Assembly (NCBI RefSeq): GCF_001294335.1
Contig: NZ_LGKG01000167.1
Location: forward strand, 1-42,722
DNA from: Streptomyces chattanoogensis
GTDB taxonomy: Bacteria > Actinomycetota > Actinomycetes > Streptomycetales > Streptomycetaceae
Direction of reading: 5' to 3'
DNA length: 42,722 nt
Shown: piece after piece, positions 14,297 to 22,477 of the stretch
Position numbering within the stretch: the stretch's first letter is position 1
How the letters are laid out: each line of letters starts with the position of its first letter
Program-made: the position numbers and the translations under genes
Notes under the pieces: generated by a model
What the model was told of the DNA's origin: nothing
The model's input: only the letters and a program-made list of their open reading frames with translations
Database searches by the model: none

Positions 14297-15477
14297 ACCG
14301 CGGACGCTTCCAGCTCGGCCTCGATCTTGCTCATCAGGCGCTCCTCGACGTCCGGGAGGCCGATCTGCTGGACGAGCTCGGCGAAGAAGCCGCGGACGAC
14401 CAGCCGGCGGGCCTCGTCGGCGGGGATGCCGCGGGCCATCAGGTAGAAGAGCTGCTCGTCGTCGAAGCGGCCGGTGGCCGAGGCGTGGCCGGCGCCGACG
14501 ATCTCGCCGGTCTCGATCTCGAGGTTCGGCACCGAGTCGACCCGCGCGCCGTCGGTCAGGACGAGGTTGCGGTTGAGTTCGTAGGTGTCCGTGCCGGTGG
14601 CCGACGCCTGGATGAGCACGTCGCCGATCCAGACCGCATGGGCGTCCTGGCCCTGCAGCGCGCCCTTGTACGTGACGTGGGAGCGGCAGTTGGTGGCCTC
14701 GTGGTCGACGAAGAGGCGGTGCTCGTGGTGCTGGCCCTGCTCGGTGAAGTACAGGCCGTAGAACTCGGCCTCGCCGCCGGGGCCCGCGTAGGTGACGCGC
14801 GGGTGGATGCGGACGAGGTCGCCGCCGAAGGTGACGACGACGGACTTGATGCTGGCGTCCCGGCCGACCAGGGCGTTGTGCTGGCCGGTGTGGACGGCCG
14901 TGTCGTCCCAGTCCTGGACGGAGACGACGGTCAGCTTGGCGCCGTCGCCGAGGAGGTAGTCGACGTTGGCGGCGAGCACCGCGTCACCGGTGTGGTCGAT
15001 GACGACGACGGCCTCGGCGAACGCGCCGAGCTCGATGACCTGGTGGCCGAAGGCGGTGCCGCCCTCGCCGTGCACGGCGATCCGGATGGGCTCGGTGAGC
15101 ACGGTCTCCTTGGGGACCGTGACGACCGAGGCCTTCTCGAAGTTGCTGTACGCCTGCGCCGCGACCCGGTCGACGGGCTTGCCGGCCTTGCCGACGCGGG
15201 GGTCGGCGCGGTCGACGAGCTCGTGGGTGACGCCCTCGGGAGCGGTGATGTCGATCTTCAGGTCGGGGCCGCCGGCCTCGGCGGTGCCGTCGTGCAGGCC
15301 CTTGAGGCGCGGGAGGGGGGTGAAGCGCCACTCCTCCTCGCGGCCGTGCGGCACCGGGAAGTCCGCCACGTCGTAGGACGGCGGGGCGCTCATCCGGGTG
15401 GCGACGGTGGACTCCGCGGCCACCGCGATGGAGCCGGTGGTCGTGGAACCCGCCGGGATGTTCTGAGCCTCAGCCAT
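14293..15477 (-). CDS. sufD: Fe-S cluster assembly protein SufD
   Basis: A 394-aa protein that forms the SufBC2D scaffold with SufB and SufC. The long beta-helix core and the C-terminal SufB/D signature are visible: [30 protein letters not shown] in pieces, with the conserved final helix LVVRGFFAELVQQIG. A His and an acidic residue around GQHHEHRLFVDHEATNC are typical. The start is ATG 15477, and the upstream sufB stop is 59 nt away. The stop overlaps the Rieske gene start (ATGA). Confidence 0.96.
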   Translation of the reverse strand: MAEAQNIPAGSTTTGSIAVAAESTVATRMSAPPSYDVADFPVPHGREEEWRFTPLPRLKGLHDGTAEAGGPDLKIDITAPEGVTHELVDRADPRVGKAGKPVDRVAAQAYSNFEKASVVTVPKETVLTEPIRIAVHGEGGTAFGHQVIELGAFAEAVVVIDHTGDAVLAANVDYLLGDGAKLTVVSVQDWDDTAVHTGQHNALVGRDASIKSVVVTFGGDLVRIHPRVTYAGPGGEAEFYGLYFTEQGQHHEHRLFVDHEATNCRSHVTYKGALQGQDAHAVWIGDVLIQASATGTDTYELNRNLVLTDGARVDSVPNLEIETGEIVGAGHASATGRFDDEQLFYLMARGIPADEARRLVVRGFFAELVQQIGLPDVEERLMSKIEAELEASAV

Positions 15478-15536
15478 GGCTGTCGTCGTGCTCGCTTTCT
15501 GCGTTCAGGGAGTCGGTCGCTGCTGGGGGCGCGGCG

Positions 15537-16958
15537 TCAGCCGACCGCGCCTTCCATCTGCAGCTCGATCAGCCGGTTGAGCTCGAGGGCGTACTCCATC
15601 GGCAGCTCACGGGCGATCGGCTCGACGAAGCCGCGCACAATCATCGCCATGGCCTCGAACTCCGTCAGGCCGCGGGCCATCAGGTAGAAGAGCTGGTCCT
15701 CGCTGACCTTGGAGACGGTCGCCTCGTGTCCCATGGAGACGTCGTCCTCGCGGACGTCGACGTACGGGTAGGTGTCCGACCGGGAGATGGTGTCCACCAG
15801 CAGGGCGTCACACAGCACGTTGGACTTGGAGCCGGCCGCGCCCTCGCCGATCTCGACCAGACCGCGGTAGGAGGTACGGCCGCCGCCTCGCGCCACCGAC
15901 TTGGAGACGATGTTGGAGGAGGTGTTCGGCGCCATGTGGACCATCTTGGAGCCGGCGTCCTGGTGCTGGCCCTCGCCGGCGAAGGCGATGGAGAGGGTCT
16001 CGCCCTTGGCGTGCTCGCCCATCAGGTAGACCGCCGGGTACTTCATGGTCACCTTGGAGCCGAGGTTGCCGTCGACCCACTCCATGGTGGCGCCCTCGTA
16101 GGCGACGGCGCGCTTGGTGACCAGGTTGTAGACGTTGTTCGACCAGTTCTGGATGGTCGTGTAGCGGCAGCGGCCGCCCTTCTTGACGATGATCTCGACC
16201 ACCGCGGAGTGCAGCGAGTCCGACTTGTAGATCGGCGCCGTGCAGCCCTCGACGTAGTGGACGTAGGCGTCCTCGTCGACGATGATCAGCGTCCGCTCGA
16301 ACTGGCCCATGTTCTCGGTGTTGATCCGGAAGTAGGCCTGCAGCGGGATGTCGACGTGGACACCCTTGGGGACGTAGATGAACGAGCCGCCGGACCACAC
16401 CGCGGTGTTCAGCGACGCGAACTTGTTGTCGCCGACGGGGATGACCGTGCCGAAGTACTCCTGGAAGAGCTCCGGGTGCTCCTTGAGCGCGGTGTCGGTG
16501 TCCAGGAAGATGACGCCCTGCTCCTCCAGGTCCTCGCGGATCTGGTGGTAGACGACCTCGGACTCGTACTGCGCGGCGACACCGGCGACCAGGCGCTGCT
16601 TCTCCGCCTCGGGGATGCCGAGCTTGTCGTAGGTGTTCTTGATGTCCTCGGGCAGGTCCTCCCAGGAGGCGGCCTGCTGCTCGGTGGAGCGGACGAAGTA
16701 CTTGATGTTGTCGAAGTCGATGCCGGACAGGTCCGAGCCCCAGTTGGGCATGGGCTTCTTGTCGAACAGCTTCAGGCCCTTGAGGCGGAGCTTGAGCATC
16801 CACTCCGGCTCGTTCTTCTTCGCCGAGATGTCGCGGACGACGTCCTCGGAAAGACCGCGCTTGGCGGAGGCGCCGGCCACGTCGGAGTCGGCCCAGCCGT
16901 ATTCGTAGTTGCCCAGGCCCTCGAGCTCAGGGTGAGCAGTCTCCGTGGGGAGCGTCAT
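15537..16958 (-). CDS. sufB: Fe-S cluster assembly protein SufB
   Basis: A 473-aa main scaffold subunit. It shows the SufB marks [36 protein letters not shown], the [20 protein letters not shown] region, [20 protein letters not shown] with the conserved Cys, [20 protein letters not shown] and the C-terminal [18 protein letters not shown]. There is no intein, unlike mycobacterial SufB, which often has one; the frame runs uninterrupted at normal length. The ATG 16958 overlaps the sufR stop by 4 nt, so sufR and the suf genes are co-transcribed. Confidence 0.97.
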   Translation of the reverse strand: MTLPTETAHPELEGLGNYEYGWADSDVAGASAKRGLSEDVVRDISAKKNEPEWMLKLRLKGLKLFDKKPMPNWGSDLSGIDFDNIKYFVRSTEQQAASWEDLPEDIKNTYDKLGIPEAEKQRLVAGVAAQYESEVVYHQIREDLEEQGVIFLDTDTALKEHPELFQEYFGTVIPVGDNKFASLNTAVWSGGSFIYVPKGVHVDIPLQAYFRINTENMGQFERTLIIVDEDAYVHYVEGCTAPIYKSDSLHSAVVEIIVKKGGRCRYTTIQNWSNNVYNLVTKRAVAYEGATMEWVDGNLGSKVTMKYPAVYLMGEHAKGETLSIAFAGEGQHQDAGSKMVHMAPNTSSNIVSKSVARGGGRTSYRGLVEIGEGAAGSKSNVLCDALLVDTISRSDTYPYVDVREDDVSMGHEATVSKVSEDQLFYLMARGLTEFEAMAMIVRGFVEPIARELPMEYALELNRLIELQMEGAVG

Positions 16959-17815
16959 GCGGGGTTCCTCCCGGCCGTGCTTGCAGATGCTGTGGTGGTC
17001 TTGGTGGGGCGCTCACCGGGGCGGTGAGCTGTCTTGCCGGCGCCGGCCTTCGGGACGAAGGTCGTGCACACCCCGTCACCGTGGGCGATGGTGGCAAGAC
17101 GCTGTACGTGGGTCCCGAGCAGTCGGGAGAAGACCTCGGTCTCCGCCTCGCACAGCTGCGGGTACTGCTCGGCGACATGGGCGACCGGGCAGTGGTGCTG
17201 GCAGAGCTGTTCACCGAGCTGGGGGTTGGGCGCGCTGCGCGCCGTAGCAGCGTACCCGTCCGCGGTCAACGCCTCGGCAAGGGCCTGGGTGCGGTCCTCG
17301 GGGGCGGCCGCCTCGACCGCCGCCTGATAGCCCTTGGCCTGGGCCGCGAGCCGTGCGCGGGCGAACGCGGCGACCGCCGCCTCGCCCATCGCGCCGCCGC
17401 CGGCGGTCTGCGCGATCCAGCGCAGCGCGTCGGTGGCGAGCTGGTCGTAGGCCTGGTCGAAGGCGTCCCGGCCGCAGTCGGTGAGGGCGAAGGCCTTGGC
17501 GGGGCGGCCGCGGCCGCGGGCGCCGTAGACCCGCTTCTCGCGGGGCTCGACGACGCCCTCCGCGACCAGCGCATCCAGATGGCGGCGGACCGCCGCCTGG
17601 GTGAGCTCCAGGCGCAGCGCCAGCTCGGCCGCGGTGGACGGACCGTGGTCGAGAATGGAGCGGGCGACGCGGTTTCGGGTGCCCTGCGCCTCGTCGTGGG
17701 CCGCAGGGGCGGGATGAGCGGCCCTCGGCTGCGGGGACCGCTCGTGCGCGGAGGGGACCGGCCCGGCGGCCGGCCCGGCCGTCGGTGCTCCCTGGTCCTC
17801 GCCCGTCTTTTTCAC
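16955..17815 (-). CDS. sufR: SufR-type Fe-S-responsive transcriptional regulator
   Basis: I prefer the GTG 17815 start (286 aa, VKKTGEDQG...). The frame is open to ATG 17884, but that extension contains an in-frame TTA codon (17833-17831, rare in Streptomyces), the probable promoter and a CAAC-N6-GTTG operator. The protein has a disordered Pro/Ala-rich start, then a winged helix-turn-helix ([51 protein letters not shown]) and a C-terminal domain with cysteines in [20 protein letters not shown] and GDGVCTTF that fit cluster ligation. SufR binds a 4Fe-4S or 2Fe-2S cluster and represses the suf operon when clusters suffice; that is known for cyanobacteria and some actinobacteria. It is the first gene of the operon. 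Confidence 0.9.
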   Translation of the reverse strand: MKKTGEDQGAPTAGPAAGPVPSAHERSPQPRAAHPAPAAHDEAQGTRNRVARSILDHGPSTAAELALRLELTQAAVRRHLDALVAEGVVEPREKRVYGARGRGRPAKAFALTDCGRDAFDQAYDQLATDALRWIAQTAGGGAMGEAAVAAFARARLAAQAKGYQAAVEAAAPEDRTQALAEALTADGYAATARSAPNPQLGEQLCQHHCPVAHVAEQYPQLCEAETEVFSRLLGTHVQRLATIAHGDGVCTTFVPKAGAGKTAHRPGERPTKTTTASASTAGRNPA

Positions 17816-17828
17816 AACGTCATTGTTG
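17815..17828. promoter_or_regulatory. SufR operator, perfect CAAC-N6-GTTG dyad
   Basis: CAAC (17815-17818), GTCATT, GTTG (17825-17828). This is the inverted repeat reported for SufR binding in cyanobacteria, and I recall it for actinobacteria too. It overlaps the -10 region and the GTG 17815 start of sufR, a good place for autorepression. Confidence 0.75.
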
Positions 17829-17851
17829 CGTAATTCCTCAGAGCGATTCAA
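17816..17851 (-). promoter_or_regulatory. Probable suf operon promoter, near-leaderless
   Basis: On the minus strand TTGAAT (17851-17846), an 18-nt spacer, AACAAT (17827-17822), then 6 nt to GTG 17815. Spacing and hexamers fit a vegetative promoter whose transcript starts at the start codon. Confidence 0.5.
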
Positions 17852-17985
17852 CCCATGTCCGGATCGCGGACTGGTGGTCTCCATCACTTAGGGTCACCTA
17901 CCTTCCGGGCCCGGAGGGGCGTCTCCCCCGGCCGGAAAGCGTCCCGGGCGCGGGCCCCGCCCGCCGGGGCCCGCGCCCCGCTCCG

Positions 17986-17991
17986 TAAACT
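17986..17991 (+). promoter_or_regulatory. -10 element of a probable leaderless promoter (ABC ATPase)
   Basis: TAAACT is followed by GCCCGGC (7 nt) and ATG 17999. There is no Shine-Dalgarno sequence. The -35 region is GC-rich and unclear. Confidence 0.55.
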
Positions 17992-17998
17992 GCCCGGC

Positions 17999-18925
17999 AT
18001 GCGTACCGAGCCTGCCGTCGAGGTCGTCGGCCTGGTCAAGCGATACGGGACCAAGACCGCCGTGGACGGGCTCGACCTGACCGTCGCGCGCGGCAGGGTG
18101 ACCGCCGTGCTCGGCCCGAACGGCGCCGGCAAGACCACCACCGTCGAAACCTGCGAGGGCTACCGCCGTCCGGACGAGGGCACCGTCCGCGTCCTGGGCC
18201 TGGACCCCGTCGCCGACGCCGCCGCGCTGCGCCCCCGGGTCGGCGTGATGCTGCAGTCCGGCGGGGTCTACGCGGGCGCCCGCGCCGAGGAGATGCTGCG
18301 GCACACCGCCACCCTGCACGCCGACCCCGTCGACGTCGGCCTGCTCGTCGACCGGCTCGGCCTGGGCGGCTGCGGCCGTACGCCCTACCGGCGGCTGTCC
18401 GGCGGCCAGCAGCAGCGGCTCGCCCTGGCGATGGCCGTCGTCGGCCGCCCCGAGCTGGTCTTCCTCGACGAGCCCACCGCCGGCCTCGACCCGCAGGCCC
18501 GGCGCGCGACCTGGGACCTCGTACGGGAACTGCGCACCGACGGCGTGAGCGTCGTGCTGACCACCCATTTCATGGACGAGGCCGAGCAGCTGGCCGACGA
18601 TGTCGCGATCATCGACGGCGGCCGGGTCATCGCCCAGGGCAGCCCCGAGGAGCTGTGCCGGGGCGGCGCGGAGAACAGCCTGCGCTTCACCGGCCGGCCG
18701 GGCCTGGACATCGCCTCCCTCCTCAAGGCGCTGCCCCCGGACAGCACCGCCGCCGAGCTGACCCCGGGCAGCTACCGCGTCAACGGCACGGTCGGCCCGC
18801 AGCTCCTCGCCACCGTCGCCTCCTGGTGCGCGCAGAACGGCGTGATGCCCGACGCGATAGCCGTGGAGCGGCACACGCTGGAGGACGTCTTCCTGGAGCT
18901 CACGGGTAAGGAGCTGCGCGTATGA
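17999..18925 (+). CDS. ABC transporter ATP-binding protein (DrrA/CcmA-like exporter)
   Basis: A 308-aa ATPase. Walker A is GPNGAGKTTTVETCEG (about residues 39-54), the Q-loop is GVMLQSGGVYAG, the signature is LSGGQQQRLALAMAV, Walker B is LVFLDEPTAGLDP, and the switch is TTHFMDEAEQLADD. The C-terminal ~90 residues include the regulatory part seen in DrrA-type exporters. It is coupled to the next gene, the permease, by an ATGA overlap. The pair is transcribed divergently from the suf operon, just before ctaA; the same neighbourhood exists in Mycobacterium. A role in export linked to cytochrome or heme maturation is inference. The start is ATG 17999. Confidence 0.93.
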   Translation: MRTEPAVEVVGLVKRYGTKTAVDGLDLTVARGRVTAVLGPNGAGKTTTVETCEGYRRPDEGTVRVLGLDPVADAAALRPRVGVMLQSGGVYAGARAEEMLRHTATLHADPVDVGLLVDRLGLGGCGRTPYRRLSGGQQQRLALAMAVVGRPELVFLDEPTAGLDPQARRATWDLVRELRTDGVSVVLTTHFMDEAEQLADDVAIIDGGRVIAQGSPEELCRGGAENSLRFTGRPGLDIASLLKALPPDSTAAELTPGSYRVNGTVGPQLLATVASWCAQNGVMPDAIAVERHTLEDVFLELTGKELRV

Positions 18926-19716
18926 CCGCCGTCGAGGCCGGTACGGCCACCTCAACCGGTACGTTCACCCCGCGCCCCGGCGCCGCCCCGCTGTCCCGGA
19001 TGATCCGCGCGCAGGCGGCCCTGGAGACCAGGATGCTGCTGCGCAACGGCGAACAGCTGCTGCTGACGGTCGTGATCCCGACGCTGCTGCTGGTGCTGTT
19101 CTCCACCGTCGACATCCTCGATACGGGAACCGGGAAGGCCGTCGACTTCCTCGCGCCCGGCGTCCTCGCCCTGGCCGTGCTGTCGACCGCCTTCACCGGC
19201 CAGGCCATCGCCACCGGCTTCGAGCGGCGCTACGGCGTGCTCAAGCGGCTCGGCGCCTCGCCGCTGCCGCGCTGGGGGCTGATGACCGCCAAGACCTGCG
19301 CGGTGCTGGTCACCGAGGTGCTCCAGGTGGCGCTGCTGACGGCGGTCGCCCTCGCCCTGGGCTGGTCCCCGCACGGCAACCCCGTCTCCGTCGCCCTTCT
19401 GCTCCTCCTGGGCACGGCGGCGTTCTCCGGGCTCGGGCTCCTGATGGCCGGCACCCTCAGGGCCGAGGCCACCCTCGCCGCCGCCAACCTGGTCTTCCTG
19501 CTGCTCCTGGTGGGCGGCGGGGTGATCGTCCCGCTCGGCAAGTTCCCGGCGGCGGCGCAGACCGTCCTGCAGTACCTGCCCATCTCCGCGCTGTCGGACG
19601 GACTGCGGGACGTCCTCCGGCACGGGGCGGGGCTCCCGTTGGCCGACCTGGGGATCCTCGCCGTATGGGGCGTGCTGGGGCTCGGCGCGGCGGCGAAGTT
19701 CTTCCGCTGGGAGTAG
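18922..19716 (+). CDS. ABC-2 type transporter permease
   Basis: A 264-aa membrane subunit. After a ~30-residue cytosolic start it shows about six hydrophobic segments: LLLTVVIPTLLLVLFSTV, VLALAVLSTAFTGQAIATG, VLVTEVLQVALLTAVALALG, VALLLLLGTAAFSGLGLLMAG, LVFLLLLVGGGVIVPLG and GILAVWGVLGLGAAAKFF. The LKRLGASPLPRWGLMTAK loop is typical of ABC-2 permeases and contacts the ATPase. The ATG at 18922 overlaps the ATPase stop. A block of tandem hairpins follows. Confidence 0.93.
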   Translation: MTAVEAGTATSTGTFTPRPGAAPLSRMIRAQAALETRMLLRNGEQLLLTVVIPTLLLVLFSTVDILDTGTGKAVDFLAPGVLALAVLSTAFTGQAIATGFERRYGVLKRLGASPLPRWGLMTAKTCAVLVTEVLQVALLTAVALALGWSPHGNPVSVALLLLLGTAAFSGLGLLMAGTLRAEATLAAANLVFLLLLVGGGVIVPLGKFPAAAQTVLQYLPISALSDGLRDVLRHGAGLPLADLGILAVWGVLGLGAAAKFFRWE

Positions 19717-19748
19717 GCCGGGCCGGCACCGGTACGCGCCCTTTCGCA

Positions 19749-19842
19749 CCCCTCGTGCTGCATCTTCCCGGGGAGACGACTCCCCCTGCCCCCCTCGTGC
19801 TGCATCTTCCCCGGGGAGACGACTCCCCCTGCCCCCCTCGTG
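19749..19842. repeat. Tandem 42-43-bp repeat with two hairpins, probably double terminator
   Basis: Copy 1 (19749-19790) and copy 2 (19791-19833) are identical except for one extra C; a third partial copy of 9 nt (CCCCTCGTG) follows at 19834-19842. Each full copy contains GGGGAGACGACTCCCC (19770-19785 and 19813-19828), a 6-bp stem with an ACGA loop. The block sits between the permease stop and the ctaA promoter, so it likely ends the ABC transcript. Confidence 0.85.
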
Positions 19843-19870
19843 AAATCGCGCACAAGCCGCCGCCTACGAT
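19840..19870 (+). promoter_or_regulatory. Probable leaderless promoter of ctaA
   Basis: GTGAAA (19840-19845) or TGAAAT (19841-19846) could be the -35. TACGAT (19865-19870) is the -10. Seven bases later is GTG 19878. The last copy of the repeat block abuts the -35. Confidence 0.5.
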
Positions 19871-19877
19871 GGCACCC

Positions 19878-20882
19878 GTGCCGAACACGCTGAATCCCCT
19901 CGAGCTGATCGCCCGCCGCTGGCAGCCGTCCGCGCGCTTCGTGCGGCGGGCCGCGCTGGCGACCGTCGTCATGGCCGTCATCATCGTCGTGACGGGAGGC
20001 GCGGTCCGGCTCACCCAGTCCGGACTGGGCTGCTCGACCTGGCCCAAGTGCACCCCGGACAGCCTGACGCCGACCGCGGCGATGGGCATCAACGGCTACA
20101 TCGAGTTCGGCAACCGCATGCTGACGTACGTCCTGTGCGCGGTCGTCGGCCTGTTCATCATCGCCGCCCGCGCCCGGCACCCCCGGCGGCGCGCGCTCAC
20201 CCGGCTCGGCTGGGCGCAGTTCTGGGTCGTGATGGGCAACGCGGTCTGGGGCGGCATCGTCGTACTGACCGGCCTGAACCCGTACCTCGTCGCCGCACAC
20301 TTCCTGCTCTCCACGGCCCTGCTCACGGTCGCCGTGCTGACCTGGCAGCGGGCGGCCGAGGGCGACGAGGAGCCGCGCGACCTGGTCGCCCGCCCGGTGC
20401 GGCAGCTGGCCTGGCTGCTGGTCGCGGCGACCGGCGCGCTCACCGTCATCGGCACGGTGGTCACCGGTACGGGCCCGCACGCGGGCGACGCCAAGAAGGT
20501 CCACCGCATCCCGCTGGACTGGCAGGAGATCACCCAGCTGCACGTCGACTTCGTCTACATCGTGGTCGGGCTGAGCGTCGCGCTGTGGTTCACCCTGCGG
20601 GCCGTCAAGGCCCCGGCCGCGCCGCGCCGCAGGGTCCTGGAACTGTTCGCCTGCATCGCCGCGCAGGGCGTCATCGGCTACGTCCAGTACTTCATGGGCC
20701 TGCCCGAGCTCGTCATCGGGCTCCACATGCTGGGCTCGGCGCTGGTGTGGATCTGCGTGCTGCGGGCCGCCCTGGCGCTGCGCGACCGCGGTCCGCTCCC
20801 CGAGGAGGACGCCGTCGTCCCCGCCCCCTCCGACGGGCACGAGGCGCCCGGTCCTCAGGTGGCCGCCGCGTCCAGCCGGTAG
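19878..20882 (+). CDS. ctaA: Heme A synthase (COX15/CtaA family)
   Basis: A 334-aa integral membrane enzyme that oxidises heme O to heme A for the aa3-type cytochrome oxidase. There are eight membrane segments by hydrophobicity, starting AALATVVMAVIIVVTGGAVRL. The first loop carries GLGCSTWPKC, the Cys pair of the Bacillus-type enzyme. Conserved histidines for heme binding lie in AAHFLLSTALL, ITQLHVDFVYIVVG and IGLHMLGSALVW. I chose GTG 19878 because a TACGAT hexamer lies 7 nt upstream and no ribosome site precedes ATG 19869; the ATG 3 codons earlier is an alternative. The 3' end overlaps the convergent gene by 28 bp. Confidence 0.94.
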   Translation: MPNTLNPLELIARRWQPSARFVRRAALATVVMAVIIVVTGGAVRLTQSGLGCSTWPKCTPDSLTPTAAMGINGYIEFGNRMLTYVLCAVVGLFIIAARARHPRRRALTRLGWAQFWVVMGNAVWGGIVVLTGLNPYLVAAHFLLSTALLTVAVLTWQRAAEGDEEPRDLVARPVRQLAWLLVAATGALTVIGTVVTGTGPHAGDAKKVHRIPLDWQEITQLHVDFVYIVVGLSVALWFTLRAVKAPAAPRRRVLELFACIAAQGVIGYVQYFMGLPELVIGLHMLGSALVWICVLRAALALRDRGPLPEEDAVVPAPSDGHEAPGPQVAAASSR

Positions 20883-21919
20883 ACCCGCCGCGCCGTCCCC
20901 GACCCGACCATTCCGGCGATCCGCCGCCCGTCCGCGGCGGTGCACAGCCCCTCCTCGGTCCACTCCCGTACGACCCGCTCCAGCGCCCGCAGGAAGAACC
21001 GGGCCCCGGTGACGTACAGCTCGGGCAGCCCGCGCGCGCCCGAGGAGAACAGCAGCTTGCCGAACGGCGCCTGCGCGAGTGTCTCCTCGGGGCGCGGTCC
21101 GGCGTCGGCGTAGACATGGGTGTGTTCGGCGGCGAGCTGTGCCGCGGGGCGGTGGTGGGGCGCCCCGGGCAGCAGGACGACATCCGTGCCGATGCCGGCC
21201 GTGGCGCGCAGGAAGCCCGCCAGCGGCCGGGGGTCGGGGCAGTGGAGCTGCACCGGCAGGCCGGTGGCCATCGCGCTCCACAGCAGATGGCGTACGAGGG
21301 CGGGCTCGGCGAGCCGCTCCCCGGGGCGGCGCCCGCGCAGCCAGCGACCGGCGGCGCGCCGTACCTCGCCGGCCTGCGGGGCGTGACCGTCGCAGTAGGT
21401 GGCGCCGGAGGCGAAGGCGGTGGCGTGCTGGGCCGCGGCGTAGAGGGCCTCGGCGGTGTAGCCGATGAAGGAGTCGACGCTGCCGGAGGTGTCGGCGACC
21501 TGTTCGGCGAGCGATTCGAGGCGGACGACCTCGTGGGCGCGGGCCTGGGCGGCGGCGGCCAGCTCGGTGGCGGAGGTCAGTTCGCTGGGCGCGCCGGCCT
21601 CCAGCAGGAAGGTGCCGATGCCGGAGCCGCGCAGCAGCAGCCGGCCCGCGCCGAACGCGCCGATCTCCCGCCGGCGGGCCAGATAGCGGGCGGGCGGGCA
21701 GTGCGGCTCGAGGCCCAGCAGCGGGGGGCACCAGCGGCGCAGGGCGAGGCCGGTCCAGCTGTCGAAGTAGCTGGTGCCCGCGGGGGCCGGGCCGTGTGCG
21801 CCGGCCGCGGCGGCCAGGTGGGTCTCGAAGGAGCCGAGGCCGAGTTCGCCGTGCACCGCGCCGTGGCTGTACTGATCGATGAGCGGTGGCTGATCCGCCG
21901 GGGAGGGAAGGCCGTCCAT
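20855..21919 (-). CDS. Amidohydrolase-family protein, possibly altered metal site
   Basis: A 354-aa protein from ATG 21919 behind GGAGGAG. It resembles the amidohydrolase_2/FluG-type TIM-barrel group: LIDQYSHG near the start, GYTAEALYAAAQHATAF, VQLHCPDPRPL, HTHVYADAG, and LLFSSGARGLPELYVTGARFF at the C-terminal end. Homologues usually have Asp in the last strand motif (S-D-A); here it reads SSGA, and the first motif lacks the second His of H-x-H. If correct, the metal site is incomplete and the enzyme may not be a hydrolase. The 3' end overlaps ctaA, convergently. The family assignment is moderately sure. Confidence 0.75.
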   Translation of the reverse strand: MDGLPSPADQPPLIDQYSHGAVHGELGLGSFETHLAAAAGAHGPAPAGTSYFDSWTGLALRRWCPPLLGLEPHCPPARYLARRREIGAFGAGRLLLRGSGIGTFLLEAGAPSELTSATELAAAAQARAHEVVRLESLAEQVADTSGSVDSFIGYTAEALYAAAQHATAFASGATYCDGHAPQAGEVRRAAGRWLRGRRPGERLAEPALVRHLLWSAMATGLPVQLHCPDPRPLAGFLRATAGIGTDVVLLPGAPHHRPAAQLAAEHTHVYADAGPRPEETLAQAPFGKLLFSSGARGLPELYVTGARFFLRALERVVREWTEEGLCTAADGRRIAGMVGSGTARRVYRLDAAAT

Positions 21920-22020
21920 CCGCTCCTCCTACCCAAGAGGCCCCCGGGCGCGAACGAGATGCCGCGCCCGGTGGGCCTAACGGGCGAGGGGGTGGTGAGG
22001 TAGCGGGCTCCGCTTCCGGC

Positions 22021-22036
22021 GTGCGCTCCGGCGCAC
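22021..22036 (-). terminator. Small hairpin after the 123-aa gene
   Basis: GTGCGC (22021-22026)/GCGCAC (22031-22036) with a TCCG loop, 13 bases after the minus-strand stop. The stem is short, so it is a weak call. Confidence 0.35.
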
Positions 22037-22049
22037 TTCACCCCGGCCG

Positions 22050-22421
22050 TCAGGCGTTGGCCGGGCCGCCGATCCCCAGGCCCGCCATCCGGGACCACTC
22101 GTAGCGGCCGGTGCGGACCTTGGCGGCGAGCTCGCCGTCGAAGTCGTCCTGGAGGGTCAGGCCGGCCAGGGCGGCGGCGTCCTTGGCCGTCTCGTAGGAG
22201 TCCGCGACGAGGTTGCCCCACTCGCCGTTGGCGCCGACCAGGGCGATCCGGGTGCGGCCGCGGCCGATGTGCGCGAGCTGGCCCTCGGCGCTGCCGCCGT
22301 GTGTGTCGGCGAAGGCACGGATCTGCCGGGCGAGCCGGGCCGTGCGCCGGTCCGCCTTGCCGCCCGGCGTGCCCTCGGCCGCCGTCGCCACCTGCTCGTC
22401 CGCCTGCTGGGTGTCTGCCAT
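22050..22421 (-). CDS. Conserved hypothetical protein, 123 aa
   Basis: I start it at ATG 22421 (MADTQQADEQ). A TAGCAT hexamer lies exactly 7 nt upstream and no ribosome site exists, so the transcript is probably leaderless; ATG 22430 is in frame but lies inside that -10. The first ~30 residues are Gln/Ala/Thr-rich and flexible. The rest is a small soluble alpha/beta domain: ARLARQIRAFADTHGG, GRTRIALVGANGEWGNLVADSYETAKDAAALAG, and the tail VRTGRYEWSRMAGLGIGG. There is no signal peptide, membrane helix or cysteine. It lies between ctaB and the amidohydrolase-like gene. I do not recognise a function. Confidence 0.8.
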   Translation of the reverse strand: MADTQQADEQVATAAEGTPGGKADRRTARLARQIRAFADTHGGSAEGQLAHIGRGRTRIALVGANGEWGNLVADSYETAKDAAALAGLTLQDDFDGELAAKVRTGRYEWSRMAGLGIGGPANA

Positions 22422-22428
22422 GGACAGC

Positions 22429-22434
22429 ATGCTA
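22429..22434 (-). promoter_or_regulatory. -10 element of a probable leaderless promoter (123-aa gene)
   Basis: On the minus strand TAGCAT, 7 nt (GCTGTCC), ATG 22421. Confidence 0.5.
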
Positions 22435-22477
22435 CCCGCCGGTAATCAGCTGAGGAAGAGGCGGCGGGACGTGACGG

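Noticed and set aside
19749..19842. Tandem repeats considered as a CRISPR array
   Set aside because: The units abut with no unique spacers and contain terminator-like stems.
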